Below, one piece after another: positions 54,796-63,581 of a DNA stretch of 64,000 nt. A program made the translations under genes and the position numbers. The notes under the pieces are model-generated. The model had not been told where the DNA came from, ran no database searches, and saw only the letters and a program-made list of their open reading frames with translations. Within the stretch, counting starts at the first letter, position 1. Each line of letters starts with the position of its first letter. The stretch comes from Candidatus Zhuqueibacterota bacterium (GTDB lineage Bacteria > Zhuqueibacterota > Zhuqueibacteria > Residuimicrobiales > Oceaniaggregativiventaceae), in contig WJMF01000075.1 in the NCBI GenBank assembly GCA_014728085.1, forward strand, positions 54,028 to 118,027, read 5' to 3'.

Positions 54796-56232
54796 CTATT
54801 GTCCGGTTGCTTTTAATATGGCGGGCAGGGTTTTCCAGATAATTTTCAAATCCAGGGCAATCGACCAGTTGTCGATATACTCCAGATCAAGTTTTACCCA
54901 CTCTCTGAAAGAGACCCGGTTGCGGCCATTGATTTGCCACAAACAGGTCAATCCCGGCCGCATGCTATAGCGGCGCTTTTGCCAGCGCTCCGCAATACCA
55001 TTGGCATCTCGCAATGGCAACGGCCGCGGGCCGACCAAGCTCATATCTCCCCTGAGAATATTGATGAACTGCGGTAATTCATCCAGACTCATTCGCCGCA
55101 TCCACTTTCCCACCGGCGTAATGCGGGGGTCATTTTTCATCTTGAATACCGGCCCGTCCGATTCATTCAGATGTTCAAGATCGGTCTGCATCCGCTCTGC
55201 TCCATCAACCATCGTACGAAACTTGATCATCTTAAAACGCCGCTTGTTGTATCCGATCCTCGTTTGCCTGAAAAATATGGGCCCGGGCGAAGAAAGCCTG
55301 ATCAAAAGCGCCAAAAGTAAAAGCAGTGGCAGAGTGATAATCAATGCTGAAACCGAAAGCACAATGTCAATACAGCGCTTTAACCATAATATCTCATCGT
55401 GATCATTATAGGTAAAATGAATTGCTGACAGGGGAATATCATCCAGCGTATATGAATAGGTCTTGATGTTTTTAAATTCAAACCAGTCCGATTGCAAACG
55501 ACAGGAAATTCCCAACTCCCGGCACAACTTCATAATGGCGCGTATTTCTTCATAATAGCTCTTGATCGGCAAAACGATAAAAACCTCATCAACAACATGA
55601 GATTCGAGGTAGCGGGGAAACTCGTCTAATTTGCACAATCTTATGGCATGCGGGATATATTTTTCCGAAGCGATAAAATCATCATCTACGAACCCGACAA
55701 GTCTGTAACCCAGTTCCGTGTGCCCGAGAATTTTTTGCGCCAGTTCAATAGCGCGGGGCCCGCTGCCGACGAACACAACATTTCTCAGATTTCGACCGCG
55801 CTGCCGCAAAAACACCAGTCCGGCACGGACAAACGTGCGGCTGAGTATCATCACAAGCAGCGACAGGGCCCAAAAGGTGACGAGTATATTTTGGTCAATA
55901 CGTTCCTGATAAAAGAAAAATCCAAAGACCGATAGCACCAGAGCGCTGCCGGTGACCGCTTTAAAAATATCAAACCATTCACGCAGCCGATCATCCAAAC
56001 GACGAACCTGATACAGATTAAAATATTTAAACAATCGGTTCCAGATAAACAGAATCGCTAAAAAAACCCCCACATCAATGATTCTGATTTCAGCATTTAA
56101 AAGATTTACAAAACTCGGAATCGGTCCGCGAAAAGTATGAATGTAAACCGATAAAAGCAGCATGGAAAGTAAAACAGCAAGATCCAACAATCTCGTACTG
56201 TGTGCCAGAATTGTCTTCCTGAATGTCGACAT
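54796..56232 (-). CDS. Polyprenyl-phosphate sugar-phosphate transferase (WbaP/PssA type)
   Basis: This 478-aa inner-membrane enzyme transfers a sugar-1-phosphate to undecaprenyl phosphate, the first step of exopolysaccharide or O-antigen assembly. It has four or so N-terminal helices and a CoA-binding-like domain (NVVFVGSGPRAIELAQKIL). The C-terminal catalytic domain (about 285-478) carries KRCIDIVLSVSALIITLPLL, then GPIFFRQTRIGYNKRRFKMI and DELPQFINILRGDMSLVGPR. The ATG at 56232 with GGAAGG upstream is chosen over the track's TTG 54 codons earlier. It is probably the initiating enzyme for the polysaccharide exported by the 1-7 kb operon, but it lies 47 kb away. Confidence 0.9.
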   Translation of the reverse strand: MSTFRKTILAHSTRLLDLAVLLSMLLLSVYIHTFRGPIPSFVNLLNAEIRIIDVGVFLAILFIWNRLFKYFNLYQVRRLDDRLREWFDIFKAVTGSALVLSVFGFFFYQERIDQNILVTFWALSLLVMILSRTFVRAGLVFLRQRGRNLRNVVFVGSGPRAIELAQKILGHTELGYRLVGFVDDDFIASEKYIPHAIRLCKLDEFPRYLESHVVDEVFIVLPIKSYYEEIRAIMKLCRELGISCRLQSDWFEFKNIKTYSYTLDDIPLSAIHFTYNDHDEILWLKRCIDIVLSVSALIITLPLLLLLALLIRLSSPGPIFFRQTRIGYNKRRFKMIKFRTMVDGAERMQTDLEHLNESDGPVFKMKNDPRITPVGKWMRRMSLDELPQFINILRGDMSLVGPRPLPLRDANGIAERWQKRRYSMRPGLTCLWQINGRNRVSFREWVKLDLEYIDNWSIALDLKIIWKTLPAILKATGQ

Positions 56233-56556
56233 GATGACCTTCCTGTAAGTTTCGTTCGGAATGTGGCTGTTATCCTGAGACCCCAACGCAGAGGGAAAGC
56301 CCCTGCCGGCCATGTCGGATAGAAAAGCAATCCCTGTGCCAAAAGAAAACAGAAAAAGGCCAAGAAAGACCAGACGTAAATAAATTAATATCAATCTCTT
56401 GTGGAGAAAAATTCAAAAAGAATGATTGTTTCTTCCCAAGTGTATAATTAACAAAATATTAGATCAAAAATTCGCCGGGGGGCAAAAAATATTATGTGAT
56501 TTTTGTGACAGTACAGGAATAATGCGCCACAAAAAATTTACACTCCAAAACAGCCA

Positions 56557-57879
56557 TCAGCGCCGGATCAAATGCTCCAATCCGTACTTTTTGAGCTTGT
56601 TGTAGAGGGTGCCGCGACTGATCCCCAGGGTGGTTGCCGAACGGGATATATTGCCATTATTTCCCCGTAAAACATGACCGATCAGCAACTCTTCCGCATC
56701 GACGAGGTTGTAAGAGTTTAATCGCAATTCAATTGAACGGTCGATATGATTAAAACTCTGAAGCCCCGGGGGCAAATCCTCGAGACGAATACGGCTATGA
56801 CCGCAAAAAATAACGGCCCGCTCCAGTACATTCTTCAATTCGATAAAATCACCCGGCCAGTCATACTGATATAGCTTGTCCAGGGCAACCGCGTCAATAC
56901 CCTCTATTGGTTTGTGCCACTGGTCTGCATAAAACCGAACCAGCTGGTCAACGATGGGTTCAATATCCTCCTGATGTTGCCTCAACGGCGGAATATCAAT
57001 GGCTGTACCGGGTAGTTTATCCATAAATTCATCTGAAAAACCACGACTTTGATAGTCGGACAAGGGGTATTGAGAAGACAATAGAATACGATAAGGTGCA
57101 GCAGCGTCACCGTTCAGACGATACATATTATCGTAAAAATCGACCAGCTTGAGCTGATTTTCAAAGGAGAGAGCCGAGATCTGCTCAAAATAGAGCGTCG
57201 CCTGACTTTGGTTCTTTTTCTTGATTTTTGCCGATTCGATAATTTCCTCAATAACATTTTCGTCTTTACGACAATCCATTGTGATAAAAGGCTGAAAGCG
57301 CCGGTAGCTGAAAAAATGAATCAGACGGGCGTAAAATTCTCTGTCGGCATGCGGATGTGCGACCAGGGTAACAGGCTCGTCTGTACGCGCTGCAACGGCC
57401 AGCCGCTTGAAACGGTCGACCATAGTCGCAGAGTTTGGACGGTAGAGAAAAAGAAACTTTTCCCGTTGCCAGTTGTTCCGCCGGGCCTGCAGCAGCTCCC
57501 GTTGCCAGTTGAGGTCGCATATCCGGTGCAGGGCATCAATCAATTCCCGGGTATCCGGAGGATCAAATAAAAAATCGTATACACCCAGCTTGAGACACTC
57601 GGCAAGCAGCTGAACCCGATCAGAAGGCAAAACAACCAATACGGTCAGTTCCCCCTGCATCCCGGCAATCTTTTGCAGCGTTTTCAGAGCCCCGGCAGAC
57701 CAATGCATGAAATCCAGCACAATGGCCTGGCAGCCCTGTCGTTGATGTAAAAAGAAAAGAAGATCATCCATCCTTGCACAATGCTCGATCTGTAACGCCT
57801 TTTTCCGGAAAGCGGTCTCATGCGCCTGGAATAATCGAAAACGACTGGTCAAAAACAGAACCGTTCTGTGTTTCAGCAC
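56557..57879 (-). CDS. Degenerate NtrC-like protein with intact Fis HTH
   Basis: This 440-aa protein has the order of a sigma-54 activator. A receiver-like domain spans residues 1-125 (Asp56 in IVLDFMHW, but no N-terminal acidic pocket). An AAA+-like domain spans about 145-380, and a Fis HTH ends it (NNGNISRSATTLGISRGTLYNKLKKYGL). The AAA+ core is degenerate. The Walker A position reads AHPHADREF with no GKT/S, Walker B is TLYFEQIS in place of FLDE, the GAFTGA loop is absent, and sensor II is WPGDFIEL with the Arg lost. The arginine-finger region PPLRQHQEDIEP is partly kept. It probably binds DNA without activating sigma-54. It stands before the sugar transferase gene. Confidence 0.85.
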   Translation of the reverse strand: MLKHRTVLFLTSRFRLFQAHETAFRKKALQIEHCARMDDLLFFLHQRQGCQAIVLDFMHWSAGALKTLQKIAGMQGELTVLVVLPSDRVQLLAECLKLGVYDFLFDPPDTRELIDALHRICDLNWQRELLQARRNNWQREKFLFLYRPNSATMVDRFKRLAVAARTDEPVTLVAHPHADREFYARLIHFFSYRRFQPFITMDCRKDENVIEEIIESAKIKKKNQSQATLYFEQISALSFENQLKLVDFYDNMYRLNGDAAAPYRILLSSQYPLSDYQSRGFSDEFMDKLPGTAIDIPPLRQHQEDIEPIVDQLVRFYADQWHKPIEGIDAVALDKLYQYDWPGDFIELKNVLERAVIFCGHSRIRLEDLPPGLQSFNHIDRSIELRLNSYNLVDAEELLIGHVLRGNNGNISRSATTLGISRGTLYNKLKKYGLEHLIRR

Positions 57880-58034
57880 CCAAATTTCCTCATTTGCATT
57901 CCTGCCAAATAAAAAACATATAGCAATCTTTATACCGCCCGGACAGAAATTTTACTTAATAAAAACAACACCTTGGAAACAAACCGGGTTCGTGCCCTTC
58001 CAACGGATTGCATCATTTTGATACAGTCGTCCGT

Positions 58035-59351
58035 TTATACGCGATGGTCCTGTTTCTGTGAAAATTTATATCGGGAGTGATAATCAGGAACCCCCCTGAG
58101 AATCAGCAAGCCAATCAGCATTAAAACGGCAAGTACGGCAATGGCGACTCGATATCGGATAACAATGGTAAACTCGATCAGCAAAAAAGTAACCGAGCTC
58201 CATACCAATGGCCCCAGAATAGCGGCGACTTTGCCGGAAAGCGCGTAAAGACCAAAAAATTCACCAAGCATCTCCTGCGGTACGAGCGAAACCAAAAGAG
58301 GCCGTGCAGCCGTCCAGGTGGAGCCGAGCAAGGCGCCGATAATAGTGCCCAGGATCCAGAAAACAAGAGAGCTGCTGTTCAAAACCACCACCATCAAACA
58401 CAGGACCCAAAACGCAATAACCGCAATAAGCGTTCTCTTTGGGCCGTAATGATCCGTTAGAATCCCACAAACCGCAGAGCCGACGACAGCGGAAGGAATG
58501 ACCACAACAAAGAATAATTTCGCCTCCGCAAGGGAAAACCCCATTACCGTCTGAGTATAAACGCCCATATAAATAATAACCGTCTGAATGCTATCTTCAT
58601 AAAAAAACTTGGCAATCAGAAATCGTGCAAGTCCCGGATATTTCTGTGTATCTCTCAGGGTATGAATGATCTTTTTATAGGATTTTATGATACTCCAACC
58701 CTGCGGTGCTCGAGATTCAACCGCGGGTTCTTTGACAAAGATAAAAATGGGTATGGCGAAAAGGGCAAACAATATCGCTGTGGGAATAAAGGCGGAGATG
58801 GTTCCACCGGCATCGACAAATGGTACCTCAATAGCAAAAAACGAGCCGTCGACGAAAATCCCTGCAACCATCAAACCGATTATGGCGCCCAGATAGCCAA
58901 GCGCGACGCCGTATCCCGAAACCCGCCCCAAAGTACGCGGCGTACTGACAACCGGTAAAAGAGCATTATAGAAAACCAGTCCACCCTGATAAGCGAAATT
59001 AGCCACCACAAAAACAAAAAAGACCAGGGGCAAAAGCAAAGCAGGCTGATCGATGCTCCGGCCAAGAATGCCCAGTGATAGCGTGCCGAGAATACAGACG
59101 ACGGTAAATCCAAACAGGGGTGATAATTTTTTGCCGCGCCAGTCAGACCAGTCACCGAGTACCGGCATAAAGAGCGCCACCAGTATCATGGAAAGAGAAT
59201 TGGCAAGGCTGACGAAAAAATCATTCTGTCCCAGATCGATAATGATCCAGGTGACGAAATATAAAGAAACCACATTCATGGAATATGCGGTATTGGCAAA
59301 ATCATAAAGAATCCATGAAACAGTGGCGCGAAATTTTGGTTTTGGTCTCAT
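58035..59351 (-). CDS. UMF1/Atg22-type MFS transporter
   Basis: This 438-aa protein with twelve membrane helices belongs to the UMF1 (Atg22-like) branch of the major facilitator superfamily. The opening VSWILYDFANTAYSMNVVSLY is the family signature; MPVLGDWSDWRGKKLSPL is the loop 2-3 motif. In fungi Atg22 exports amino acids from vacuoles; bacterial substrates are unknown. It is the last gene of the roadblock/GTPase operon (14-base gap), so it may share regulation with that system. Confidence 0.87.
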   Translation of the reverse strand: MRPKPKFRATVSWILYDFANTAYSMNVVSLYFVTWIIIDLGQNDFFVSLANSLSMILVALFMPVLGDWSDWRGKKLSPLFGFTVVCILGTLSLGILGRSIDQPALLLPLVFFVFVVANFAYQGGLVFYNALLPVVSTPRTLGRVSGYGVALGYLGAIIGLMVAGIFVDGSFFAIEVPFVDAGGTISAFIPTAILFALFAIPIFIFVKEPAVESRAPQGWSIIKSYKKIIHTLRDTQKYPGLARFLIAKFFYEDSIQTVIIYMGVYTQTVMGFSLAEAKLFFVVVIPSAVVGSAVCGILTDHYGPKRTLIAVIAFWVLCLMVVVLNSSSLVFWILGTIIGALLGSTWTAARPLLVSLVPQEMLGEFFGLYALSGKVAAILGPLVWSSVTFLLIEFTIVIRYRVAIAVLAVLMLIGLLILRGVPDYHSRYKFSQKQDHRV

Positions 59352-59365
59352 GCGGGGTTCTGTTA

Positions 59366-59782
59366 TTACCTTTTTTCGAGTTTATGTATAAGATTTTCCA
59401 GCTGATTTACAAGACCGCGATAAGACTTTTTAGCGGGAACCTGAACGATCAGGGCAACAGCGGTGCCGAAAAAAGCGAAAAAACGAAATACGAGCTTTTC
59501 AGCGCCTTCATTTTCTACGACAATTTCTCTGGCATTGGAAATATTCTTTTTATCAAACAGATGAACCAGCTTGTGCATCAAAGTGGAAAGTTCTGTAGAT
59601 TGTGCCGGATTCAGCGTACCGTCTTTTGAATATAAAGCCAATGGTAACCCATCTTCGCTAAAGAGATAGATAGCCTTAAAAAGATCATCCTCAACCAGCT
59701 CTTTGAAAGCGTTCTCCAGCACAACTTGAATGCCGCTTTGATTCACCTCCCGACTATTTTTCTGAAACGAAACTTGGGACAT
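59366..59782 (-). CDS. Roadblock/LC7-like protein (second copy)
   Basis: This 138-aa protein has the alpha/beta order of the Roadblock/LC7 fold: a helix with QVVLENAFKELVEDD, the strand-turn KAIYLFSEDGLPLALYS, a long helix HKLVHLFDKKN, and C-terminal strands EKLVFRFFAFFGTAVALIVQV. It lacks strong sequence motifs, so it is assigned by pattern and position. It follows the MglA-like gene by 9 bases. Roadblock proteins of bacteria act on Ras-like GTPases as activators or scaffolds; a role with the neighbouring GTPase is likely. Confidence 0.7.
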   Translation of the reverse strand: MSQVSFQKNSREVNQSGIQVVLENAFKELVEDDLFKAIYLFSEDGLPLALYSKDGTLNPAQSTELSTLMHKLVHLFDKKNISNAREIVVENEGAEKLVFRFFAFFGTAVALIVQVPAKKSYRGLVNQLENLIHKLEKR

Positions 59783-59791
59783 AAAAGAATC

Positions 59792-60361
59792 TCATTTTTT
59801 GATGATTAACTCAATGGCTTTGCGCAGGGTTAAAAACACGCCCCGACCGGTAACAGCGATCGCCTCGATATAAGGCACTTCCCATATATTGAGCTTGCGT
59901 TCAAGAACAGCAACATCCTCGGCCATTGGCAGATCCCGCTTGTTGTATTGAATTAGCCAGGGCAATTGCGTTATCGCAACGCCGTTTTGAGTCAAACGGT
60001 TTTGCAGCTCTTTCAGACTGGCAAAATTATCCGCAAGGCGGCCGCGTTGGGAATCCACAACAAAGACCAGAGAATCGGTACCCTGCAAAACGACCTGTCG
60101 GCTGGCAGCATACCGGGCCTGACCGGCGGTGGTATAAAGATGAAACCGTGGTTTTTTGCCCTGAATTCTGCCGAGCTCCAGGTGCAAAAAATCGAAAAAA
60201 AGAGTGCGCCCTTCAGAGGTTTTGAGGCTGATGAGATCACCGCAAAGCCCGGGATCCAGTTGAGAATGAACATACTCTAAATTCGTTGTTTTCCCGCTCA
60301 ACCCCGGCCCGTAATAGACAATTTTAAATACGATTTCATTCTTTTGATGATCGATATGCAT
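59792..60361 (-). CDS. MglA-like small Ras-type GTPase
   Basis: This 189-aa GTPase resembles MglA, the polarity switch of motile bacteria. P-loop YYGPGLSGKTTNLEY (about 16-30), switch I KTSEGRTLFFDFLHLELG, switch II LYTTAGQARYAASRQVVL and the base-recognition motif NKRD (IQYNKRDLP) are all present. The switch II 'TTAGQ' differs slightly from the usual 'TVPGQ'. It begins one base after the preceding roadblock gene stop and is followed by another roadblock gene. The role is probably cell polarity or surface-system control; no type IV pilus or gliding gene lies in the window. Confidence 0.9.
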   Translation of the reverse strand: MHIDHQKNEIVFKIVYYGPGLSGKTTNLEYVHSQLDPGLCGDLISLKTSEGRTLFFDFLHLELGRIQGKKPRFHLYTTAGQARYAASRQVVLQGTDSLVFVVDSQRGRLADNFASLKELQNRLTQNGVAITQLPWLIQYNKRDLPMAEDVAVLERKLNIWEVPYIEAIAVTGRGVFLTLRKAIELIIKK

Positions 60362-60362
60362 G

Positions 60363-60872
60363 TCAATTTTTCAAGCCAAATGCTTTATCCAGTTCCTGGC
60401 CCAAAAGCGTTCGAAACTCTACATCCATATACTTGGCGACTTTATCCTTTTCATCACGAATTCTGTTCAACAAGGCATCGAGTTTGCCTGCGACATGCTG
60501 GGATAGCATACGGATCATGCCGAGATTGACGTGCGGCCCGAAAATCACAATAAGCAAATAATGATTGCCAATATTACAAAGATAGAGATTTTGCTTGATC
60601 CCCTCATGATAGAGGTAGCGAAAACGCTGCGTTTCTCCCAGGATTTTGGCAATCTCTGCAGTCGCAGAAAAATCATTCACCGCAAGCGCCGTCAGTGTGT
60701 CAACATTTAGTGCGGTTCGCGTTGTTTTGTAGGATACCGGATACCCGTTCATATCGGCAAAAACACAAAGCGAGGCCCGGGACTTTTGTAACAAGTCACC
60801 GAGATATGTATTGATTTCCTGGTAGGATTTTTCCGATAAAATAACGCTGTTGCCGTTGGGTTGCCCGCTCAT
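60363..60872 (-). CDS. Roadblock/LC7 domain protein (MglB-like)
   Basis: This 169-aa protein has a clear Roadblock/LC7 pattern: SYQEINTYLGDLLQKSRASL, then CVFADMNGYPVSY, a helix ALAVNDFSATAEIAKILGE, and strands NLYLCNIGNHYLLIVIFGP. A helical extension of about 45 residues (HVNLGMIRMLSQHVAGKLDALL) ends the protein. The AGGAAGGG site precedes the ATG. It lies 1 base before the MglA-like gene and is probably its GAP or partner, as MglB is for MglA. Confidence 0.85.
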   Translation of the reverse strand: MSGQPNGNSVILSEKSYQEINTYLGDLLQKSRASLCVFADMNGYPVSYKTTRTALNVDTLTALAVNDFSATAEIAKILGETQRFRYLYHEGIKQNLYLCNIGNHYLLIVIFGPHVNLGMIRMLSQHVAGKLDALLNRIRDEKDKVAKYMDVEFRTLLGQELDKAFGLKN

Positions 60873-60906
60873 CTGAGTGCCCTTCCTCTATAACCGTAAA
60901 TTCAAC

Positions 60907-61638
60907 TTATACACCATGTTCAAGTCTGTCACTTAAAAACCGGGGCAAACCCGCTTTCTGCATCTGACTCTGGGTTAACGATATATCATAGTCCACGCGT
61001 ACAAGTTCATAAACGAGTTGCTCGCTGTCCCAAATACCGAAAGCAGCGCGAGGATCGCGGTCACGCGGTTGCCCGACACTGCCGATGTTGATGATATATT
61101 GAAATCCTTGCTCAATTTTCAAGTGATCTGTTTCTAAAACCCGAACCTTGTGCTTGCCCGCTCGTCGCTGAAAGACAACCGGAGAATGAGTATGACCGGC
61201 GAATGATACAGGCTGAGAAAAGCAATTGAAATTTCTCAGAGCATCAAAACGGCCCGTTATATAATCCCACGATTGGGGTGAGCAGGGAGATGCATGCACG
61301 CCCAAACACCTGTCAAATGTGATCGTATAAGGCAACTGTTGCAGATATGAAATATTACTTTCAGAAAGCTGTGACCTCGTCCAGACAATGGCGTTTCTCG
61401 CAATCGGATTGAAACTCAATTCTTCCGGCGTATTAAAAATCGCAACATCATGATTGCCGAGAATGATATGGTCCGTTAAAGTTCTGGTGATATCCAGACA
61501 ACGCTGCGGACGCGGCCCATAACCGACAACATCTCCCAAACAAATAACACGGCCGCAATCCTGATGTTCAATCTCTTCGATAACCGCCTGCAATGCCGCA
61601 AGGTTGGCGTGTACATCTGAAATTAATGCATATCTCAC
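60907..61638 (-). CDS. Calcineurin-like metallophosphoesterase
   Basis: This 243-aa phosphoesterase has the metal-binding motifs ALISDVHANLAAL, CLGDVVGYGP, LGNHDVAIF and FAGHTHSPV in order. It resembles the YfcE/Ser-Thr phosphatase-like group of bacterial metallophosphoesterases; the substrate is unknown. The track starts 15 codons upstream at a GTG. The GTG at 61638 gives VRYALISDVHANL, the common family start, and is preferred, but neither start has a strong ribosome site. It lies 34 bases before the roadblock gene and opens the operon. A link to GTPase signalling is speculative. Confidence 0.87.
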   Translation of the reverse strand: MRYALISDVHANLAALQAVIEEIEHQDCGRVICLGDVVGYGPRPQRCLDITRTLTDHIILGNHDVAIFNTPEELSFNPIARNAIVWTRSQLSESNISYLQQLPYTITFDRCLGVHASPCSPQSWDYITGRFDALRNFNCFSQPVSFAGHTHSPVVFQRRAGKHKVRVLETDHLKIEQGFQYIINIGSVGQPRDRDPRAAFGIWDSEQLVYELVRVDYDISLTQSQMQKAGLPRFLSDRLEHGV

Positions 61639-61833
61639 CTTATAACCCGCTTTGAATAGATCAAGGTATTTTAAATATACCACATGAGGTCAAGCAAATC
61701 AAGAATAAAGTTGATTGTTGAGGAAAAGACAACGCCTTTTCGAACAGTGATTAAATAGTACAGATACCCCTGAAAAATCTTGAACAAAAAAGAAAAAAGT
61801 GTTGATTTTTTCGAAAAATTCGCATATTTTATA

Positions 61834-62685
61834 TCAAAACTCAAGGATGTCCCGGTAAGCCTTTTCATGTTCACCATCGATAATCAGCAAGGTTCTTAAC
61901 GGACTCTTATCCTGAGCATAGCGAAAAACTTCGATCATCTCTATATGATGGGCATCAATAAATTTGCCGGCATACTCGTTGTTCGGATCGTCACTGATGA
62001 TTTTGTCCAGTCTCTTAATGGCGGTAGCAATATGTTCTCTCGCCCTGGCATTATCGATATTGACGTAGGAAAGGCCATAAAAGTAATAATCCACCATTTC
62101 GCGATAGGGTTTGTGGCGCTCGCTCAGCAATTCATCAACAAGCTCCACACGGCGATCCCACCCCTCGATATACCGCCCCAGGCCAAACCGGGCTTGTTCC
62201 GCTATTTCCTTTGCTTTTTTGTAATACGGTGTTCCCGCCAGGGTACCCCATTTATCGAATTCACCACCAAGAATAAGATAAATATAAAAATCGATTGCAC
62301 TGGTAAAAGAATTTTGCGAGGACTGCTCATGGGTTAAAATATCACCGCTCTGATAGGCAAATCGCCAGCGTTTGTCGAAAAATTGGAGATCATAATTATT
62401 GTGGATGAGAATCTGACCGCGATATCGCTCTTCAGCCGAAGTGGTCATGTCCTCTAAAATAAGCTGCATGTCGACATAGACGACAGTCCTCCACGGATCC
62501 TCGCACCACTCGTGTCCATTGATATACCGCATGACCTGATCCGCAAATCCACGCAGCTTTTCCTGCTTTTCAATCGGTAACGTCCGTAAATCCGTTGTCA
62601 CCTGAGCCTCAATGCGCTGAGAAAATGAATAACTCGATAAAACAAAACACAGCAATAGAAACATTAAAAATTTTTTGACGACCAT
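61834..62685 (-). CDS. DUF4835-like exported protein
   Basis: This 283-aa exported protein has a signal peptide (FLMFLLLCFVLSSYSFSQ) and matches the pattern of DUF4835, a family of Bacteroidota and relatives. Segments are VTTDLRTLPIEKQEKLRGFADQ, SAIDFYIYLILGGEFDKWGT, PYYKKAKEIAEQARFGLGRYIEGWDRR, and a C-terminal helix-rich part that looks TPR-like (ATAIKRLDKIISDDPNNEYA). The function is unknown. It is divergently transcribed from the barrel gene at 62725 across only 39 bases, so the two probably share a control region. AGGAG precedes the ATG. Confidence 0.78.
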   Translation of the reverse strand: MVVKKFLMFLLLCFVLSSYSFSQRIEAQVTTDLRTLPIEKQEKLRGFADQVMRYINGHEWCEDPWRTVVYVDMQLILEDMTTSAEERYRGQILIHNNYDLQFFDKRWRFAYQSGDILTHEQSSQNSFTSAIDFYIYLILGGEFDKWGTLAGTPYYKKAKEIAEQARFGLGRYIEGWDRRVELVDELLSERHKPYREMVDYYFYGLSYVNIDNARAREHIATAIKRLDKIISDDPNNEYAGKFIDAHHIEMIEVFRYAQDKSPLRTLLIIDGEHEKAYRDILEF

Positions 62686-62724
62686 ATTGTTATAACTCCT
62701 GTATCGATACGGATATCAAATAAT

Positions 62725-63555
62725 ATGACATTTTTAAGCAACTTTGTCAAGCACTTAATCCCTTTACTCTTTCTCATGTCGCTGACGCCCCTGCGGGCAA
62801 GCTTTGAGGACCTCTGCCCGTCCGCAAAGGGACGCGGACTGGCAGAGGCGACATCAGCCACTCTCCGCGATCCTTCACAGCTCTTCGGCAACCCGGCCGC
62901 AATCTTTTGCTCTCAGTTGAAAGGAGCATTTACCTTTGCCAGACCGTTTGGCCTGAAAGAGCTGGACTATGGTCAAATGAGCCTGGCGCTACCGTATAAA
63001 TCGATCACCGTCGGCGCAGGCGCGAAATCATTTGGCAATGCCCTTTATCGCGAAACCCTCTTTGCTGTAGCGCTCAGCCATCAACCCTTTGCCGCTCTTC
63101 ACGTCGGAGCCGGACTCTCTTACGGTATGGTCAAAATTCAAAACTATAACAGCACCGGTACCTTCCTGGTGGACATTGGCGCCAATGCACAGTTGTTTCA
63201 CAATCTGAATTTCGGATTTTCCATACGCAATCTTAATCACAGCAAAATCGGAAACGCCCGGGAACCCTTGCCGTCTACCCTGCAGACCGGCCTTCTTGTT
63301 AATCTGGACGCCGTGAATCTCTGCGTCGATCTAAGCAAGGAAATCAGATATCCTCTCGATTTCCGCTGTGGTCTGGAAATCAAGGTCCTTTATCCGCTGA
63401 TTATCAGATCAGGGGTCGCTACACAGCCTTCACGCTTTTCTGCCGGATTTGGACTCTGTTTTAAACAATTTCGCCTGGATTATGGATTCTCAACCCATTC
63501 TGTGCTCAATGTGTCTCATCAGTTTTCAATTGATATCCATATCCTTCAATTCTAA
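62725..63555 (+). CDS. PorV/FadL-like outer-membrane barrel
   Basis: This 276-aa exported protein is predicted to be an outer-membrane beta-barrel. The signal peptide is HLIPLLFLMSLTPLRAS. The opening CPSAKGRGLAEATSATLRDP followed by QLFGNPAAIF parallels the 'GARATALGGA ... WNPAGL' region of PorV/PorQ proteins. Alternating strands fill the rest, and the end is QFSIDIHILQF, with a final aromatic residue as barrels require. It is shorter than PorV (about 350). It lies 26 bases upstream of the helix-hairpin-helix gene and is likely co-transcribed. Confidence 0.75.
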   Translation: MTFLSNFVKHLIPLLFLMSLTPLRASFEDLCPSAKGRGLAEATSATLRDPSQLFGNPAAIFCSQLKGAFTFARPFGLKELDYGQMSLALPYKSITVGAGAKSFGNALYRETLFAVALSHQPFAALHVGAGLSYGMVKIQNYNSTGTFLVDIGANAQLFHNLNFGFSIRNLNHSKIGNAREPLPSTLQTGLLVNLDAVNLCVDLSKEIRYPLDFRCGLEIKVLYPLIIRSGVATQPSRFSAGFGLCFKQFRLDYGFSTHSVLNVSHQFSIDIHILQF

Positions 63556-63581
63556 AACGCTGACAACAGGATACGGTTCCC

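Noticed and set aside
61671-61877. 68-aa minus-strand frame at the end of the DUF4835 gene
   Set aside because: It overlaps the real gene and is rich in Phe/Ser/Lys, as expected from AT-rich non-coding DNA; no ribosome site.
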